From Bacillota bacterium (GTDB taxonomy: Bacteria > Bacillota > Clostridia > Lachnospirales > Lachnospiraceae), in assembly GCA_023442465.1 (NCBI GenBank), contig JAEZZQ010000001.1, positions 169,084-233,083 on the forward strand: a DNA stretch of 64,000 nt, read 5' to 3'. Numbering within the stretch: position 1 is the first letter of the stretch; each line of letters opens with the position of its first letter. A model generated the notes under the pieces. That model did not search any database and was not told the DNA's origin. It worked only from the letters and a program-made list of their open reading frames with translations. Both the position numbers and the translations under genes were made by a program. Shown piece by piece: positions 8,710 through 17,988 of this stretch.

Positions 8710-9594
8710 ATGAATAAAAAGCATAATTATACTAAAGCTATGACGCAGTTTTTTGTGTATCTGGCTTTGATCATCTTTGCCGTGACTATCGTTGTTCCGG
8801 TTGCATGGGTATTTATGGCCTCTTTGAAAGAGAATGCTGAATTTTACGGGAGAAGTCCATGGACACTTCCTGAGAGACTCAATTTTCAGAATTTTATAGA
8901 TGCCTTTGAGAAGGCCAATATGGGAACCTATATGGTGAATTCGATCATCGTAACAATATTGGCGCTCGGTTTTTTGCTGTTGATCGCCATTCCGGCGGCT
9001 TATGTATTGGCGAGATACCGCTTTAAAGGCAGTAAGACCCTTAATGTAGTATTTATGGCAGGTTTGTTCGTAAATGTAAATTATATCGTTGTGCCTATTT
9101 TCCTCATGCTGGTGGATGGCGATACTTTCCTGCGGGGACATGGTATGCCCCCGATGCTGCTGAATAATCTTATTATGCTGGCTCTTATTTATGCATCTAC
9201 CCATCTGCCGTTTACCGTATATCTTTTATCAGGATTTTTTGCATCTATTCCGAAGGATTATGAAGAAGCGGCGTTTGTAGACGGAAGCGGTTATGTGCGT
9301 ACCATGGCAACGATCATGATTCCTATGGCCAGACCGGCTGTTATTACCATTATTTTATTTAATTTCCTTGCATTTTGGAACGAATATATTATTTCTATGA
9401 CTTTGATGACAAAAGATAAGTTTAAGACACTTCCGGTAGGCTTAATGAATTTGGTAAGCGCGCAAAAGGCGTCAACAAATTATGGGCAGCTGTATGCGGG
9501 GCTTGTCATTGTCATGCTTCCTACATTGATACTATACATGCTGGTACAAAGGCGTTTGACGCAGGGTATGAGCCTGGGCGGCCTAAAAGGATAG
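8710..9594 (+). CDS. ABC sugar transporter permease, MalG/LacG type
   Basis: 294 residues, six membrane segments, with the EAA loop YEEAAFVDGSGYVRT near residue 184 and a typical MalG-like end (GLVIVMLPTLILYMLVQRRL). The start has AAAGGAGG upstream. It is the second half of the permease pair. A small membrane-protein gene follows 10 bases after its stop. Confidence 0.9.
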   Translation: MNKKHNYTKAMTQFFVYLALIIFAVTIVVPVAWVFMASLKENAEFYGRSPWTLPERLNFQNFIDAFEKANMGTYMVNSIIVTILALGFLLLIAIPAAYVLARYRFKGSKTLNVVFMAGLFVNVNYIVVPIFLMLVDGDTFLRGHGMPPMLLNNLIMLALIYASTHLPFTVYLLSGFFASIPKDYEEAAFVDGSGYVRTMATIMIPMARPAVITIILFNFLAFWNEYIISMTLMTKDKFKTLPVGLMNLVSAQKASTNYGQLYAGLVIVMLPTLILYMLVQRRLTQGMSLGGLKG

Positions 9595-9604
9595 GAGGAT
9601 AGTT

Positions 9605-9781
9605 ATGGAAGGGAAAAAACTGCTGGCAGTAAAAACAGTGAAGATGATTTTATTTGTGGTTTTTTTAACGATGATCATATGGGGACAGAAGCAGGTTGGT
9701 TATGTAAACCTTGGCATTATGCTGACCGGTCTTGCCGGACTGCTTATGCTTTTGTACTCTTACAATAAAAAGTACCGATAG
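9605..9781 (+). CDS. Small membrane protein of the GH112 operon
   Basis: 58 codons from ATG 9605, with ATAGGAGGATAG directly upstream and a stop at 9779-9781. The product has a basic N-terminus (MEGKKLLAVKTVKM), two hydrophobic segments (about residues 13-25 and 32-51) and a basic end (YNKKYR). It lies between the permease and the phosphorylase genes and is clearly translated with them. I do not recognise a function. It may be an accessory subunit of the transporter. Confidence 0.75.
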   Translation: MEGKKLLAVKTVKMILFVVFLTMIIWGQKQVGYVNLGIMLTGLAGLLMLLYSYNKKYR

Positions 9782-9805
9782 AAAAAAAGAATAGAGGAGA
9801 GGATT

Positions 9806-11965
9806 ATGTTGATGACTGGCAGACTGACATTACCTACCGACATAGATATGGTAGACGAGACAATAAGGCTGAAAAATCTTCTTGGAGCGGATGCGCTGCG
9901 AGATTGTGACGGAACGGCGATGCCGGAGGAACTTTTAACTCAGAGTGCCAAAAAATATGCAACCTATTATACGACAAGAAAAGATAACGATTGGGCGAAG
10001 GAAAATCCAGAGGAAATCCAGCAGGAATATTTGATCAGTGACCGCGTGACGGCAAGAGATACGAAGCTCAGGATCAAACTGATGAAAGGGTTTCATACCG
10101 AGCAGCTGAAGGTAAATACAATTGACGATCCGAAACGATGGTGGGAGGTTGTAGACAGGACGACCGGAGAGGTAGTTCCCGTGTATAAATGGGAATTTGA
10201 CGGTGAAACGGAAGAGGTAGTGATCGAATCTGTGAAATACCATCAATATACGGTCAGCTTTCTGGCATTTCTTGTCTGGGATCCGGTGCATATGTATAAT
10301 TTCATTACAAATGACTGGAAAGATGCGCCCCATCAGCTGACTTTTGACGTAAGGCAGCCGAAGACACAGATACATGTGAAAGAAAAACTTAAAAGATGGT
10401 GTGAAGAAAATCCTCACATCGATGTAGTGCGGTTTACTACATTTTTTCATCAATTCACTTTGACTTTTGACGAAAATAAGCGTGAAAAATATGTGGAATG
10501 GTTCGGATACAGCGCAAGCGTAAGCCCTTACATTCTGGAACAGTTTGAAAGGTGGGCCGGTTACAAATTCCGCCCGGAGTTTATCGTGGATCAAGGTTAT
10601 CATAATTCCCTGTTCCGGGTACCGAGCAAAGAATTTAAGGATTTCATTGAATTCCAACAGATAGAAGTCAGTAAGCTGGCGAAAGAAATGGTAGATATTG
10701 TACATGAATACGGCAAAGAAGCGATGATGTTCCTCGGCGACCACTGGATCGGAACAGAACCCTTCGGAAAATACTTTCAGGATATCGGATTGGATGCTGT
10801 GGTAGGTTCGGTAGGCGATGGAGTGACACTCCGTATGATTTCTGATATTAAAGGAGTAAAATATACGGAAGGAAGGCTTCTTCCTTATTTCTTCCCGGAT
10901 GTATTCTGCGAGGGGGGAGATCCTATCGGCGAAGCGCAGGATAACTGGCTGAAGGCAAGGCGTGCAATTTTACGTTCACCGCTTGACCGTATCGGATACG
11001 GTGGATATTTGAAACTCGCTTCCGAATGGCCGGGATTTATTGATGAGATAAAATATGTGGTAAATGAGTTCCGTCTCATTCATGAAAATATGCAGGGTAC
11101 AAAAGCTTATACGGCACCGTTTAAGGTCGCAGTTTTAAATTGCTGGGGAAATTTGAGAAGATGGATGGCAAATCAGGTGCATCATGCCATATGGCATAGA
11201 GAAATTTATTCTTATGTAGGTGTGATCGAATGCTTGAGCGGTATGCCTTTCGATGTGGAATTTATTACATTTGATGAGATCAGAAACGGGATAGCGGAAG
11301 ATATCAAGGTGATCATTAATGCGGGAGATGCTTATACATCTTTCAGCGGAGCAGAAAACTGGATCGATCCGGAAGTTGTGACCTCTTTACGGGAATTTGT
11401 AGATAACGGAGGCGGTTTTATCGGCGTGGGAGAACCTACGGCATATCAGTTTGAAGGGCGCTATTTTCAATTAAGCGACGTACTTGGTGTGGATAAAGAA
11501 ATGTGCTTTTCTCTCAGCACCGATAAATATAATGAACTGGATACCGATCATTTTATTCTGGAAGATATTGAAGGGAATGTGGATTTCGGCGAAGGTATGA
11601 GCCGCATTTATGCGCAGGGAGAGAATTACCAGATTTTAAATAAGGACGGAGAATACAGCCGGCTTGTTGTAAATGATTACGGAAAAGGGCACAGCGTTTA
11701 TTTTGCGGGACTTCCGTATTCCCCTCAGAACTGCCGCATCCTGCTTCGTGCGATTTATTATGCCGCAGGCATGGAAAGTGAAATGAAGAAATTCTATGTA
11801 ACGAATGTGGATACCGAAGTAACGGTGTTTGAAAAGACCGGAAAAGCTGCGGTAATCAATAATGCAAAGGAAGCAAAACATACAGAACTTTATATTGACG
11901 GCAGGCTGGCATATAGTCTGGACTTGAACCCTATGGAAATGAGATGGGTGGACTGCCGCAAATAG
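9806..11965 (+). CDS. lnpA: GH112 1,3-beta-galactosyl-N-acetylhexosamine phosphorylase
   Basis: 719 residues, the normal size for GH112. The N-terminus GRLTLPTDIDM...GADALRDCDGT is the family hallmark. Asp312 in GDHWIGTEPFG fits the general acid (Asp313 in the bifidobacterial enzyme). The enzyme cleaves Gal-beta-1,3-GlcNAc or Gal-beta-1,3-GalNAc with phosphate to galactose 1-phosphate and HexNAc in the cytoplasm, saving one ATP. GH112 also includes galactosyl-rhamnose phosphorylases; the NahK-like kinase and sulfatase nearby favour a mucin or milk HexNAc substrate. GAGGAGAGG precedes ATG 9806, and a second ATG at 9812 is possible. Confidence 0.9.
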   Translation: MLMTGRLTLPTDIDMVDETIRLKNLLGADALRDCDGTAMPEELLTQSAKKYATYYTTRKDNDWAKENPEEIQQEYLISDRVTARDTKLRIKLMKGFHTEQLKVNTIDDPKRWWEVVDRTTGEVVPVYKWEFDGETEEVVIESVKYHQYTVSFLAFLVWDPVHMYNFITNDWKDAPHQLTFDVRQPKTQIHVKEKLKRWCEENPHIDVVRFTTFFHQFTLTFDENKREKYVEWFGYSASVSPYILEQFERWAGYKFRPEFIVDQGYHNSLFRVPSKEFKDFIEFQQIEVSKLAKEMVDIVHEYGKEAMMFLGDHWIGTEPFGKYFQDIGLDAVVGSVGDGVTLRMISDIKGVKYTEGRLLPYFFPDVFCEGGDPIGEAQDNWLKARRAILRSPLDRIGYGGYLKLASEWPGFIDEIKYVVNEFRLIHENMQGTKAYTAPFKVAVLNCWGNLRRWMANQVHHAIWHREIYSYVGVIECLSGMPFDVEFITFDEIRNGIAEDIKVIINAGDAYTSFSGAENWIDPEVVTSLREFVDNGGGFIGVGEPTAYQFEGRYFQLSDVLGVDKEMCFSLSTDKYNELDTDHFILEDIEGNVDFGEGMSRIYAQGENYQILNKDGEYSRLVVNDYGKGHSVYFAGLPYSPQNCRILLRAIYYAAGMESEMKKFYVTNVDTEVTVFEKTGKAAVINNAKEAKHTELYIDGRLAYSLDLNPMEMRWVDCRK

Positions 11966-11996
11966 CGGATAATGCGAGAAAGGCATGGTTATTATT

Positions 11997-13346
11997 ATGG
12001 ATAAACCCAATATTTTGTTTTATTTTTCCGACCAGCAAAGATGGGATACCATAGGCTGTTATGGGCAGCCCCTTCCCATTACTCCCAATTTGGACAAGCT
12101 GGCGGGGGAGGGAGTGGTTTTTGAAGAAGCCTATACACCCCAGCCTGTCTGCGGACCTTGCCGTGCTATTTTCCAGACAGGGCTGTATCCGACACAAATG
12201 GGATGCTTTAGAAATGGAATTTCCCTGCCGGATGATGTGAAGACGGTTGCCGATTACATGTATGAAGCGGGTTATGACTGCGCGTATATAGGGAAGTGGC
12301 ATTTGGCCAGTGATGATGCGGGAAGTACAAAACCGGAGGCAGATTATGCGACAACAGCCATTCCCCCGGAAAAACGAGGCGGTTATAAAGGCTTTTGGCG
12401 TGCGTCCGATATTCTTGAGTTTACGTCTCATGGATATGACGGGTATGTATATGACGAGAATATGAATAAATGCGAATTCAAGGGATACCGCGTAGACAAG
12501 ATTACGGATTATGCTTTGGAATATCTGGGAAATTGCGATGGAAAGCAGCCGTTTTTTATGACGATCTCTCATATTGAGCCTCATCATCAAAATGATCGTA
12601 AGCACTACGAAGGCCCGGACGGATCGAAAGAAGTATTTAAGGATTTTGTGCTGCCGGGTGATTTGGAGGCATTAGAAGGCAATGCGAGAGAAGAATACCC
12701 GGATTATCTTGGCTGCTGCAAAAGCCTCGATGATAATCTGGGAAGAGTGGTGGAAAAACTTAAGGAAAAGGGCTTATATGAGAATACGATTATTGTATAT
12801 TCGTCGGACCACGGTTCTCATTTCCGGACAAGGAATAAAGACATCCATCTAAACGGAGGAGATGATTATAAACGCTCTTGTCATTCCTCGTCTCTTCATG
12901 TGCCTCTCATTATTGCCGGACCGGGTTTTAGAGGAAGCAGGCGTATCGCAGAGCTGGTAAGTACGATAAGTCTTCCCAAGACATTTCTTGCTATGGCAGG
13001 AATTCATGTGAAAGATGGCATGGCGGGGGAAAATCTGCAGGAGGTATTGGAAGGAGATACACAGGAAAGAAGAGCAGTTTTTGCTCAGATCAGCGAGAGC
13101 CGCGTGGGGAGATGCGTCCGGACGCAGGACTACCTTTTCAGCGTATATGCGCCGGATAAAAACGGGTTCGAATATGCGGACAGCGATGTGTATGCACCGG
13201 ATTTTCTCTATGATCTGAAAAAAGATCCTTATGAGCTTCACAATGTTGCGGATGATGAGGCTTATGCAGAAATCAAAGAGGAAATGAAAAAACTGCTTAT
13301 CAGAGAAATGAAAAAAGCGGGAGAAAGGGAACCTGTTATTCAATAG
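11997..13346 (+). CDS. Sulfatase of the arylsulfatase/N-sulfoglucosamine sulfohydrolase family
   Basis: 449 residues from ATG 11997; homologues usually begin M-x-K-P-N-I-L-F. An in-frame ATG at 11985 would add four residues. Neither start has a well-spaced ribosome site. The N-terminal metal site is present (NILFYFSDQQRWD), and the activation motif CGPCR around Cys52 is the cysteine-type C-x-P-[SC]-x-type site that is oxidised to formylglycine. No signal peptide is visible, so it should act in the cytoplasm on imported sugar. That fits an order of uptake, desulfation and phosphorolysis. A maturase gene follows. The exact sulfate position on the sugar cannot be read from the sequence. Confidence 0.9.
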   Translation: MDKPNILFYFSDQQRWDTIGCYGQPLPITPNLDKLAGEGVVFEEAYTPQPVCGPCRAIFQTGLYPTQMGCFRNGISLPDDVKTVADYMYEAGYDCAYIGKWHLASDDAGSTKPEADYATTAIPPEKRGGYKGFWRASDILEFTSHGYDGYVYDENMNKCEFKGYRVDKITDYALEYLGNCDGKQPFFMTISHIEPHHQNDRKHYEGPDGSKEVFKDFVLPGDLEALEGNAREEYPDYLGCCKSLDDNLGRVVEKLKEKGLYENTIIVYSSDHGSHFRTRNKDIHLNGGDDYKRSCHSSSLHVPLIIAGPGFRGSRRIAELVSTISLPKTFLAMAGIHVKDGMAGENLQEVLEGDTQERRAVFAQISESRVGRCVRTQDYLFSVYAPDKNGFEYADSDVYAPDFLYDLKKDPYELHNVADDEAYAEIKEEMKKLLIREMKKAGEREPVIQ

Positions 13347-13364
13347 CATATCTGATATCATAGA

Positions 13365-13403
13365 CAGTAAGCCATACCGGTTGCAATACGGTATGGCTTA
13401 CTG
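13365..13403 (+). other. Strong intercistronic hairpin without a T-run
   Basis: A perfect 15-bp stem, CAGTAAGCCATACCG with its complement, has a 9-base loop. It is followed by CACAGTGAAC rather than a T-tract. It lies between the sulfatase and maturase genes. It may stabilise or process the mRNA, setting different levels of the two products, rather than end transcription. Confidence 0.7.
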
Positions 13404-13435
13404 CACAGTGAACAGGGGAAGGAAAGGTGAAAGGT

Positions 13436-14560
13436 ATGCCGGCGTTGCAATTGTTGATAAAACCAGTTTCGGGGTTATGCAATATGAAATGCAGTTATTG
13501 CTTTTATTGCGATATTGCAAGTAAGAGGGAGATAGCATCCTATGGTACTATGAAAATAGATACTTTAGAGAAAGTGATAGAAAAAGCATTGCATTATGCA
13601 GAACACACATGCGGATTTATTTTTCAGGGAGGTGAGCCCACCCTTGCAGGACTGGATTTCTTTGAAAAAGTAGTTGAACTGCAGAGACTATATAATCATA
13701 AAGGAGTAAATATACAGAATTCCATTCAGACAAATGGCTATGAGATAGATGAAAAATGGTGTCATTTTTTTAAAGAGAACCACTTTCTTGTAGGACTTTC
13801 TATAGATGGGATAAAGGCAACTCATGATATTTACAGAAGAACAAAGGGCGGCAAAGACACCTTTTTAGAGATAATAAATACGGCCTCCATGTTTGACCGA
13901 GTGGGAGTAGAGTACAATGTTTTGACAGTGGTACATAAAAGTACGGCTGTCAGGATACGCAGGATATATGAATTTTATAAAAAAAGGGGATTTAAATATC
14001 AGCAATATATTGCATGTCTGGATCCTGTGTTTGAAAAACAGGGAACGGAAGAATACTCTCTCACTCCCGAAGCATATGGAGACTTTCTGAAAGAATTATT
14101 TGACTTGTGGTATATTGATCTTCAGTGGGGGCGTCAGCCTTATATCAGGCAATTTGAAAATTATGTGGCAATTCTTCTGGGGTATCAGCCGGAAAGCTGT
14201 GAGCAGAGGGGGATATGCGGTATTCAGCATGCAATAGAAGCGGACGGTGAGGTATATCCGTGTGATTTTTATGTTTTGGATGATTACAAGCTTGGTAACT
14301 TAAATGAATGCAGCTTCCTTGAAATTGCCGAAAAAAGAGAACAAATCGGCTTTATACAATCATCGGCAGAGCATGGGGAAGAGTGTGAAAAATGTTCCTA
14401 TTTTCCACTATGCCGCGGAGGGTGCGCAAGACACCGGATGGAACTTCAGGATGGGAGCGGGAGGAGAAATTATTTCTGTCAGTCCTATAAGATGTTTTTT
14501 GCGCACAGCATGGACAGGCTGAATGATATAGCACGGAAGATAAAGGAAAGAGGCAGATAA
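13436..14560 (+). CDS. Anaerobic sulfatase-maturating enzyme (radical SAM, SPASM)
   Basis: 374 residues. The radical-SAM motif CNMKCSYC (Cys15, 19, 22) binds the SAM [4Fe-4S] cluster, and a C-terminal SPASM-type cysteine set (GICGIQHAIEADG...YPCDFY, then CEKCSYFPLCRGGC) binds auxiliary clusters. It converts the active-site Cys (or Ser) of sulfatases to formylglycine without oxygen. The start at ATG 13436 gives the family N-terminus (MPALQLLIKPVSGLCN) and has AGGAAAGG eight bases before it; GTG 13427 is an alternative. Its place right after the sulfatase strongly suggests that this is its client. Confidence 0.92.
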   Translation: MPALQLLIKPVSGLCNMKCSYCFYCDIASKREIASYGTMKIDTLEKVIEKALHYAEHTCGFIFQGGEPTLAGLDFFEKVVELQRLYNHKGVNIQNSIQTNGYEIDEKWCHFFKENHFLVGLSIDGIKATHDIYRRTKGGKDTFLEIINTASMFDRVGVEYNVLTVVHKSTAVRIRRIYEFYKKRGFKYQQYIACLDPVFEKQGTEEYSLTPEAYGDFLKELFDLWYIDLQWGRQPYIRQFENYVAILLGYQPESCEQRGICGIQHAIEADGEVYPCDFYVLDDYKLGNLNECSFLEIAEKREQIGFIQSSAEHGEECEKCSYFPLCRGGCARHRMELQDGSGRRNYFCQSYKMFFAHSMDRLNDIARKIKERGR

Positions 14561-14563
14561 AGT

Positions 14564-15346
14564 ATGTATTTCTTATTTTTTATCATTAGCTTTTTGGCAT
14601 CGGTAATCGGTGCTGTTTGTGGGATCGGAGGCGGTGTGATCATAAAGCCCGTTTTGGATGCGGCTGGATTAATGGAAGTGGGGGCAGTCAGTTTTTTGTC
14701 AGGATGTACCGTATTATCCATGTCTTTCGTTTCCGTGGTACGTTCTTTGGGAACCGGAGATAAAGTGATCGAGTGGAGAAGAGGAACGGCGCTTGCGGCA
14801 GGGGCGGCAATAGGGGGAGCAGGGGGAAAAGAAATTTTTCAATATGCCTACACCCATTTTGCGGACAGCAGCCATGTTGGAGTTGTTCAGTCAGGAGTTC
14901 TTTTGTTTGTGACAGCGCTCACTTTCGTTTACACGTTGAACAAGCATAGAGTGAAAACTTACCATATAAGGAGCTTGTTTCTGTGTGCTGTTACCGGACT
15001 GGCTCTTGGCCTTATGTCGGCATTTCTGGGCATTGGAGGAGGACCCATTAATCTGATGGTGCTTTCTTTCTGCTTTTCCATGACAGCCAAACAGGCGGCT
15101 GCCAATTCTTTGTACATCATATTATTTTCCCAGCTTACCGGCTTGCTCCATACGCTGGCAACGAATACAGCCCCTGAATTTCCGGTCAGTATTTTAGGAT
15201 TTATGATTATGGGCGGTGTTCTAGGAGCGCTTGCAGGAGGCAGAATTAATGAGAGGATTCTTGACAGACATGTGAATAAACTGTTTATGGTTCTGATGGC
15301 TGTTATAATGGGAATTAATATTTACAATATCCATATGTTCTTATGA
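14564..15346 (+). CDS. TauE/SafE-family membrane anion exporter
   Basis: 260 residues with about seven or eight hydrophobic segments and the two internally related glycine-rich motifs of this family ([14 protein letters not shown] near the start, [14 protein letters not shown] in the middle). TauE/SafE members move sulfite, sulfoacetate or other sulfur-containing anions out of the cell. The gene starts three bases after the maturase stop, so the two are translationally linked. In this setting it most likely removes sulfate or sulfite freed by the cytoplasmic sulfatase. That role is inference from context. Confidence 0.85.
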   Translation: MYFLFFIISFLASVIGAVCGIGGGVIIKPVLDAAGLMEVGAVSFLSGCTVLSMSFVSVVRSLGTGDKVIEWRRGTALAAGAAIGGAGGKEIFQYAYTHFADSSHVGVVQSGVLLFVTALTFVYTLNKHRVKTYHIRSLFLCAVTGLALGLMSAFLGIGGGPINLMVLSFCFSMTAKQAAANSLYIILFSQLTGLLHTLATNTAPEFPVSILGFMIMGGVLGALAGGRINERILDRHVNKLFMVLMAVIMGINIYNIHMFL

Positions 15347-15386
15347 AAGAAAGCACGGGTGTATGATAAGGGCATATTTTTACCAA

Positions 15387-15415
15387 TTGCATGTATCCGG
15401 TTTTTACATTATAAT
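15387..15415 (+). promoter_or_regulatory. Sigma-A-type promoter for the aconitase-family gene
   Basis: TTGCAT (15387-15392), a 17-base spacer and TATAAT (15410-15415) lie 38 bases before the start codon of the next gene. It gives that gene its own transcription start, separate from the glycan operon. Confidence 0.7.
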
Positions 15416-15452
15416 TGGAAATGATAATCTAAAGAATGACAGGAGGATACGC

Positions 15453-17747
15453 ATGGTACAATTATATGAAACCGGCGCATATCTGTTAAATGGAACCGAA
15501 CTGATTCCCGATGATGGAAATGCGCAGGCAGCAATCAAGAGTAAGACAGGTAAAAACATAAATAAAGAAGATGCGGCGAAGGAAACGATTGCCTATGGTA
15601 TTTTGGAAGAGCACAATACTTCAGGCAACATGAACAAGCTGAAAATAAAATTCGATAAACTGACTTCCCACGATATTACATTTGTAGGCATTATACAGAC
15701 GGCGCGCGCGTCCGGACTGGAGAAGTTCCCGGTTCCTTATGTGCTGACCAACTGCCATAATTCTCTTTGTGCGGTAGGAGGCACTATCAATGAAGATGAT
15801 CACATGTTCGGCCTTTCCTGTGCGAAGAAATACGGCGGCGTGTATGTGCCACCTCATCAGGCTGTTATCCACCAGTATGCGAGAGAGATGCTCGCAGGCG
15901 GCGGACGCATGATTCTTGGCTCGGATTCCCACACCCGTTACGGCGCTCTGGGAACCATGGCGATGGGAGAAGGCGGACCGGAGCTGGTGAAGCAGCTTTT
16001 GAACCAGACCTACGACATTAACATGCCGGAGGTGATCGGCGTTTATCTGGCCGGTGAGCCGGTAAAGGGTGTAGGACCTCAGGACGTGGCGCTTGCCATT
16101 ATCGGCAAGGTATTTGCTAATGGCTATGTGAAAAATAAAGTAATGGAATTCGTCGGACCGGGCGTGGATTCCTTAAGCGCAGATTTTAGAATCGGTATCG
16201 ATGTAATGACGACGGAGACCACCTGCCTTTCCTCTATTTGGAAAACGGATAAGGAAATCGAGGAGTTCTACGAGATACACGGCAGGAAAGAAGAGTATAA
16301 AGAGCTCACGCCGGGCGAGGCGGCATACTATGACGGAATGATTGTAGTAGACCTGAGTGCAGTCAGACCGATGATCGCAATGCCCTTCCATCCCAGCAAC
16401 ACTTATACGATCGAAGAGCTGAACGCCAATTTAGACGACATTCTTGACGATGTAGAGAAAAAGGCGATAGTCAGTCTGGACGGAGCGGTTGATTTTACAT
16501 TGAAGAATAAAGTGAAAAACGGTAAATTTTATGTGGACCAGGGTATCATCGCAGGCTGTGCAGGCGGGGGATTTGAGAATATCTGCGCGGCAGCGGACAT
16601 TCTGAAGGGAGCTTATATCGGCTCGGACGGATTTACCTTAAGCGTATATCCCGCTTCCACGCCGATTTATATGGAGCTTATCAGGAACGGCTGTGCGGCA
16701 TCGCTTATGGAGACGGGTGCGGTACTTAAGACGGCTTTCTGCGGCCCTTGCTTCGGTGCGGGCGACACGCCGGCGAACAACGCTTTCAGCATCCGCCATT
16801 CCACGAGAAACTTCCCTAACAGAGAAGGCTCTAAGCTGCAAAACGGACAGATTTCCTCCGTAGCACTGATGGATGCCCGCTCTATCGCAGCCACAAGCGC
16901 GAATAAGGGAATTCTTACGGCAGCGACAGACTTTGACGGAACGATCGGAAAGTATAAATACCATTTTGACTCCAACATCTATGCGAACCGTGTATTCGAT
17001 TCCAAGGGAGTGGCGGAACCCGATGTGGAGATTCAATTCGGCCCCAACATCAAGGACTGGCCGAAGATGGGAGCACTTCCTGAGAATTTGGTACTCCGCG
17101 TAGTTTCTGAGATACACGATACGGTTACCACTACGGACGAGCTGATTCCTTCCGGGGAGACATCTTCCTACCGTTCTAATCCTTTAGGGCTTGCAGAATT
17201 TACGCTGTCCAGAAAGGACCCTGCTTACGTGGGACGTGCCAAGGATATTCAGACGGCGCAGACCGCGGTTATGGAAGGGAAGTGTCCGTTGGAAGTAAAG
17301 CCGGAATTAAAGCCTGTAATGGCGGTGATTCAAAAGGCCTATCCCGAGGTGGGAGAAGGCAATATCGGTTTTGGCTCTACCATTTTCGCGGTAAAACCGG
17401 GCGATGGTTCCGCCAGAGAACAGGCAGCTTCCTGCCAGAAGGTGCTGGGAGGCTGGGCGAATATCGCGAACGAATATGCCACGAAGAGATATCGTTCCAA
17501 TCTGATCAACTGGGGTATGCTTCCCTTTATCATCAAAGAGGACGATAAGAAGCTTCCTTTTAAGAATCTGGACTATATTTTCATACCTGATATTAAGAAG
17601 GCGGTAGAGGAAAAAGCGGACAGCATCGCAGCCTTTGCAGTAGGCGAAAGCGATATGGTAAGGTTCGAACTGTCGTTAGGAGAGCTTACCGATGAAGAGC
17701 GCCAGATTATTCTTAGAGGCTGCTTGATTAATTATAACAGAGTTTAG
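15453..17747 (+). CDS. Aconitase-family hydratase (YbhJ-like)
   Basis: 764 residues. The start at 15453 has AGGAGG six bases upstream; an in-frame start at 15363 has no such site and would lie upstream of the promoter. Aconitase landmarks are present: [12 protein letters not shown] in the N-terminal core, the iron-sulfur cysteines in GCAGGG and [13 protein letters not shown], and a C-terminal swivel-domain end. The length matches the YbhJ branch of hydratases rather than AcnA, and the order is close to mitochondrial-type aconitases. It may isomerise citrate or a related tricarboxylate. A lone gene with its own promoter and a strong terminator gives no pathway hint. Confidence 0.8.
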   Translation: MVQLYETGAYLLNGTELIPDDGNAQAAIKSKTGKNINKEDAAKETIAYGILEEHNTSGNMNKLKIKFDKLTSHDITFVGIIQTARASGLEKFPVPYVLTNCHNSLCAVGGTINEDDHMFGLSCAKKYGGVYVPPHQAVIHQYAREMLAGGGRMILGSDSHTRYGALGTMAMGEGGPELVKQLLNQTYDINMPEVIGVYLAGEPVKGVGPQDVALAIIGKVFANGYVKNKVMEFVGPGVDSLSADFRIGIDVMTTETTCLSSIWKTDKEIEEFYEIHGRKEEYKELTPGEAAYYDGMIVVDLSAVRPMIAMPFHPSNTYTIEELNANLDDILDDVEKKAIVSLDGAVDFTLKNKVKNGKFYVDQGIIAGCAGGGFENICAAADILKGAYIGSDGFTLSVYPASTPIYMELIRNGCAASLMETGAVLKTAFCGPCFGAGDTPANNAFSIRHSTRNFPNREGSKLQNGQISSVALMDARSIAATSANKGILTAATDFDGTIGKYKYHFDSNIYANRVFDSKGVAEPDVEIQFGPNIKDWPKMGALPENLVLRVVSEIHDTVTTTDELIPSGETSSYRSNPLGLAEFTLSRKDPAYVGRAKDIQTAQTAVMEGKCPLEVKPELKPVMAVIQKAYPEVGEGNIGFGSTIFAVKPGDGSAREQAASCQKVLGGWANIANEYATKRYRSNLINWGMLPFIIKEDDKKLPFKNLDYIFIPDIKKAVEEKADSIAAFAVGESDMVRFELSLGELTDEERQIILRGCLINYNRV

Positions 17748-17839
17748 TAAAGTATTTCTGTGAATATCCGATATATTATATGCAGGGCAAAGTGCTTCGG
17801 CCGAGGACTTTCCCTGCAATATAACATCGTTAAGCCACG

Positions 17840-17891
17840 GATGGTATTTATGAAACGTAACATAGTTACGTTGATAGATACCATCTTTTTT
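17840..17891 (+). terminator. Terminator of the aconitase-family gene
   Basis: A long, slightly imperfect hairpin: GATGGTAT pairs with ATACCATC outside, and CGTAAC with GTTACG at the tip. TTTTTT follows. A weaker hairpin (TGCAGGG with CCCTGCA, about 17780-17817) lies just before it. Confidence 0.8.
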
Positions 17892-17988
17892 GTAATCAGG
17901 GAAGTGCTCTCATTACATAAAAAAAGGATGCGCAGCCGGCGCGCGCAGAGTGTGGGAGCTGAAAAGCGAACGAAGAAAGGAGCAGAAA

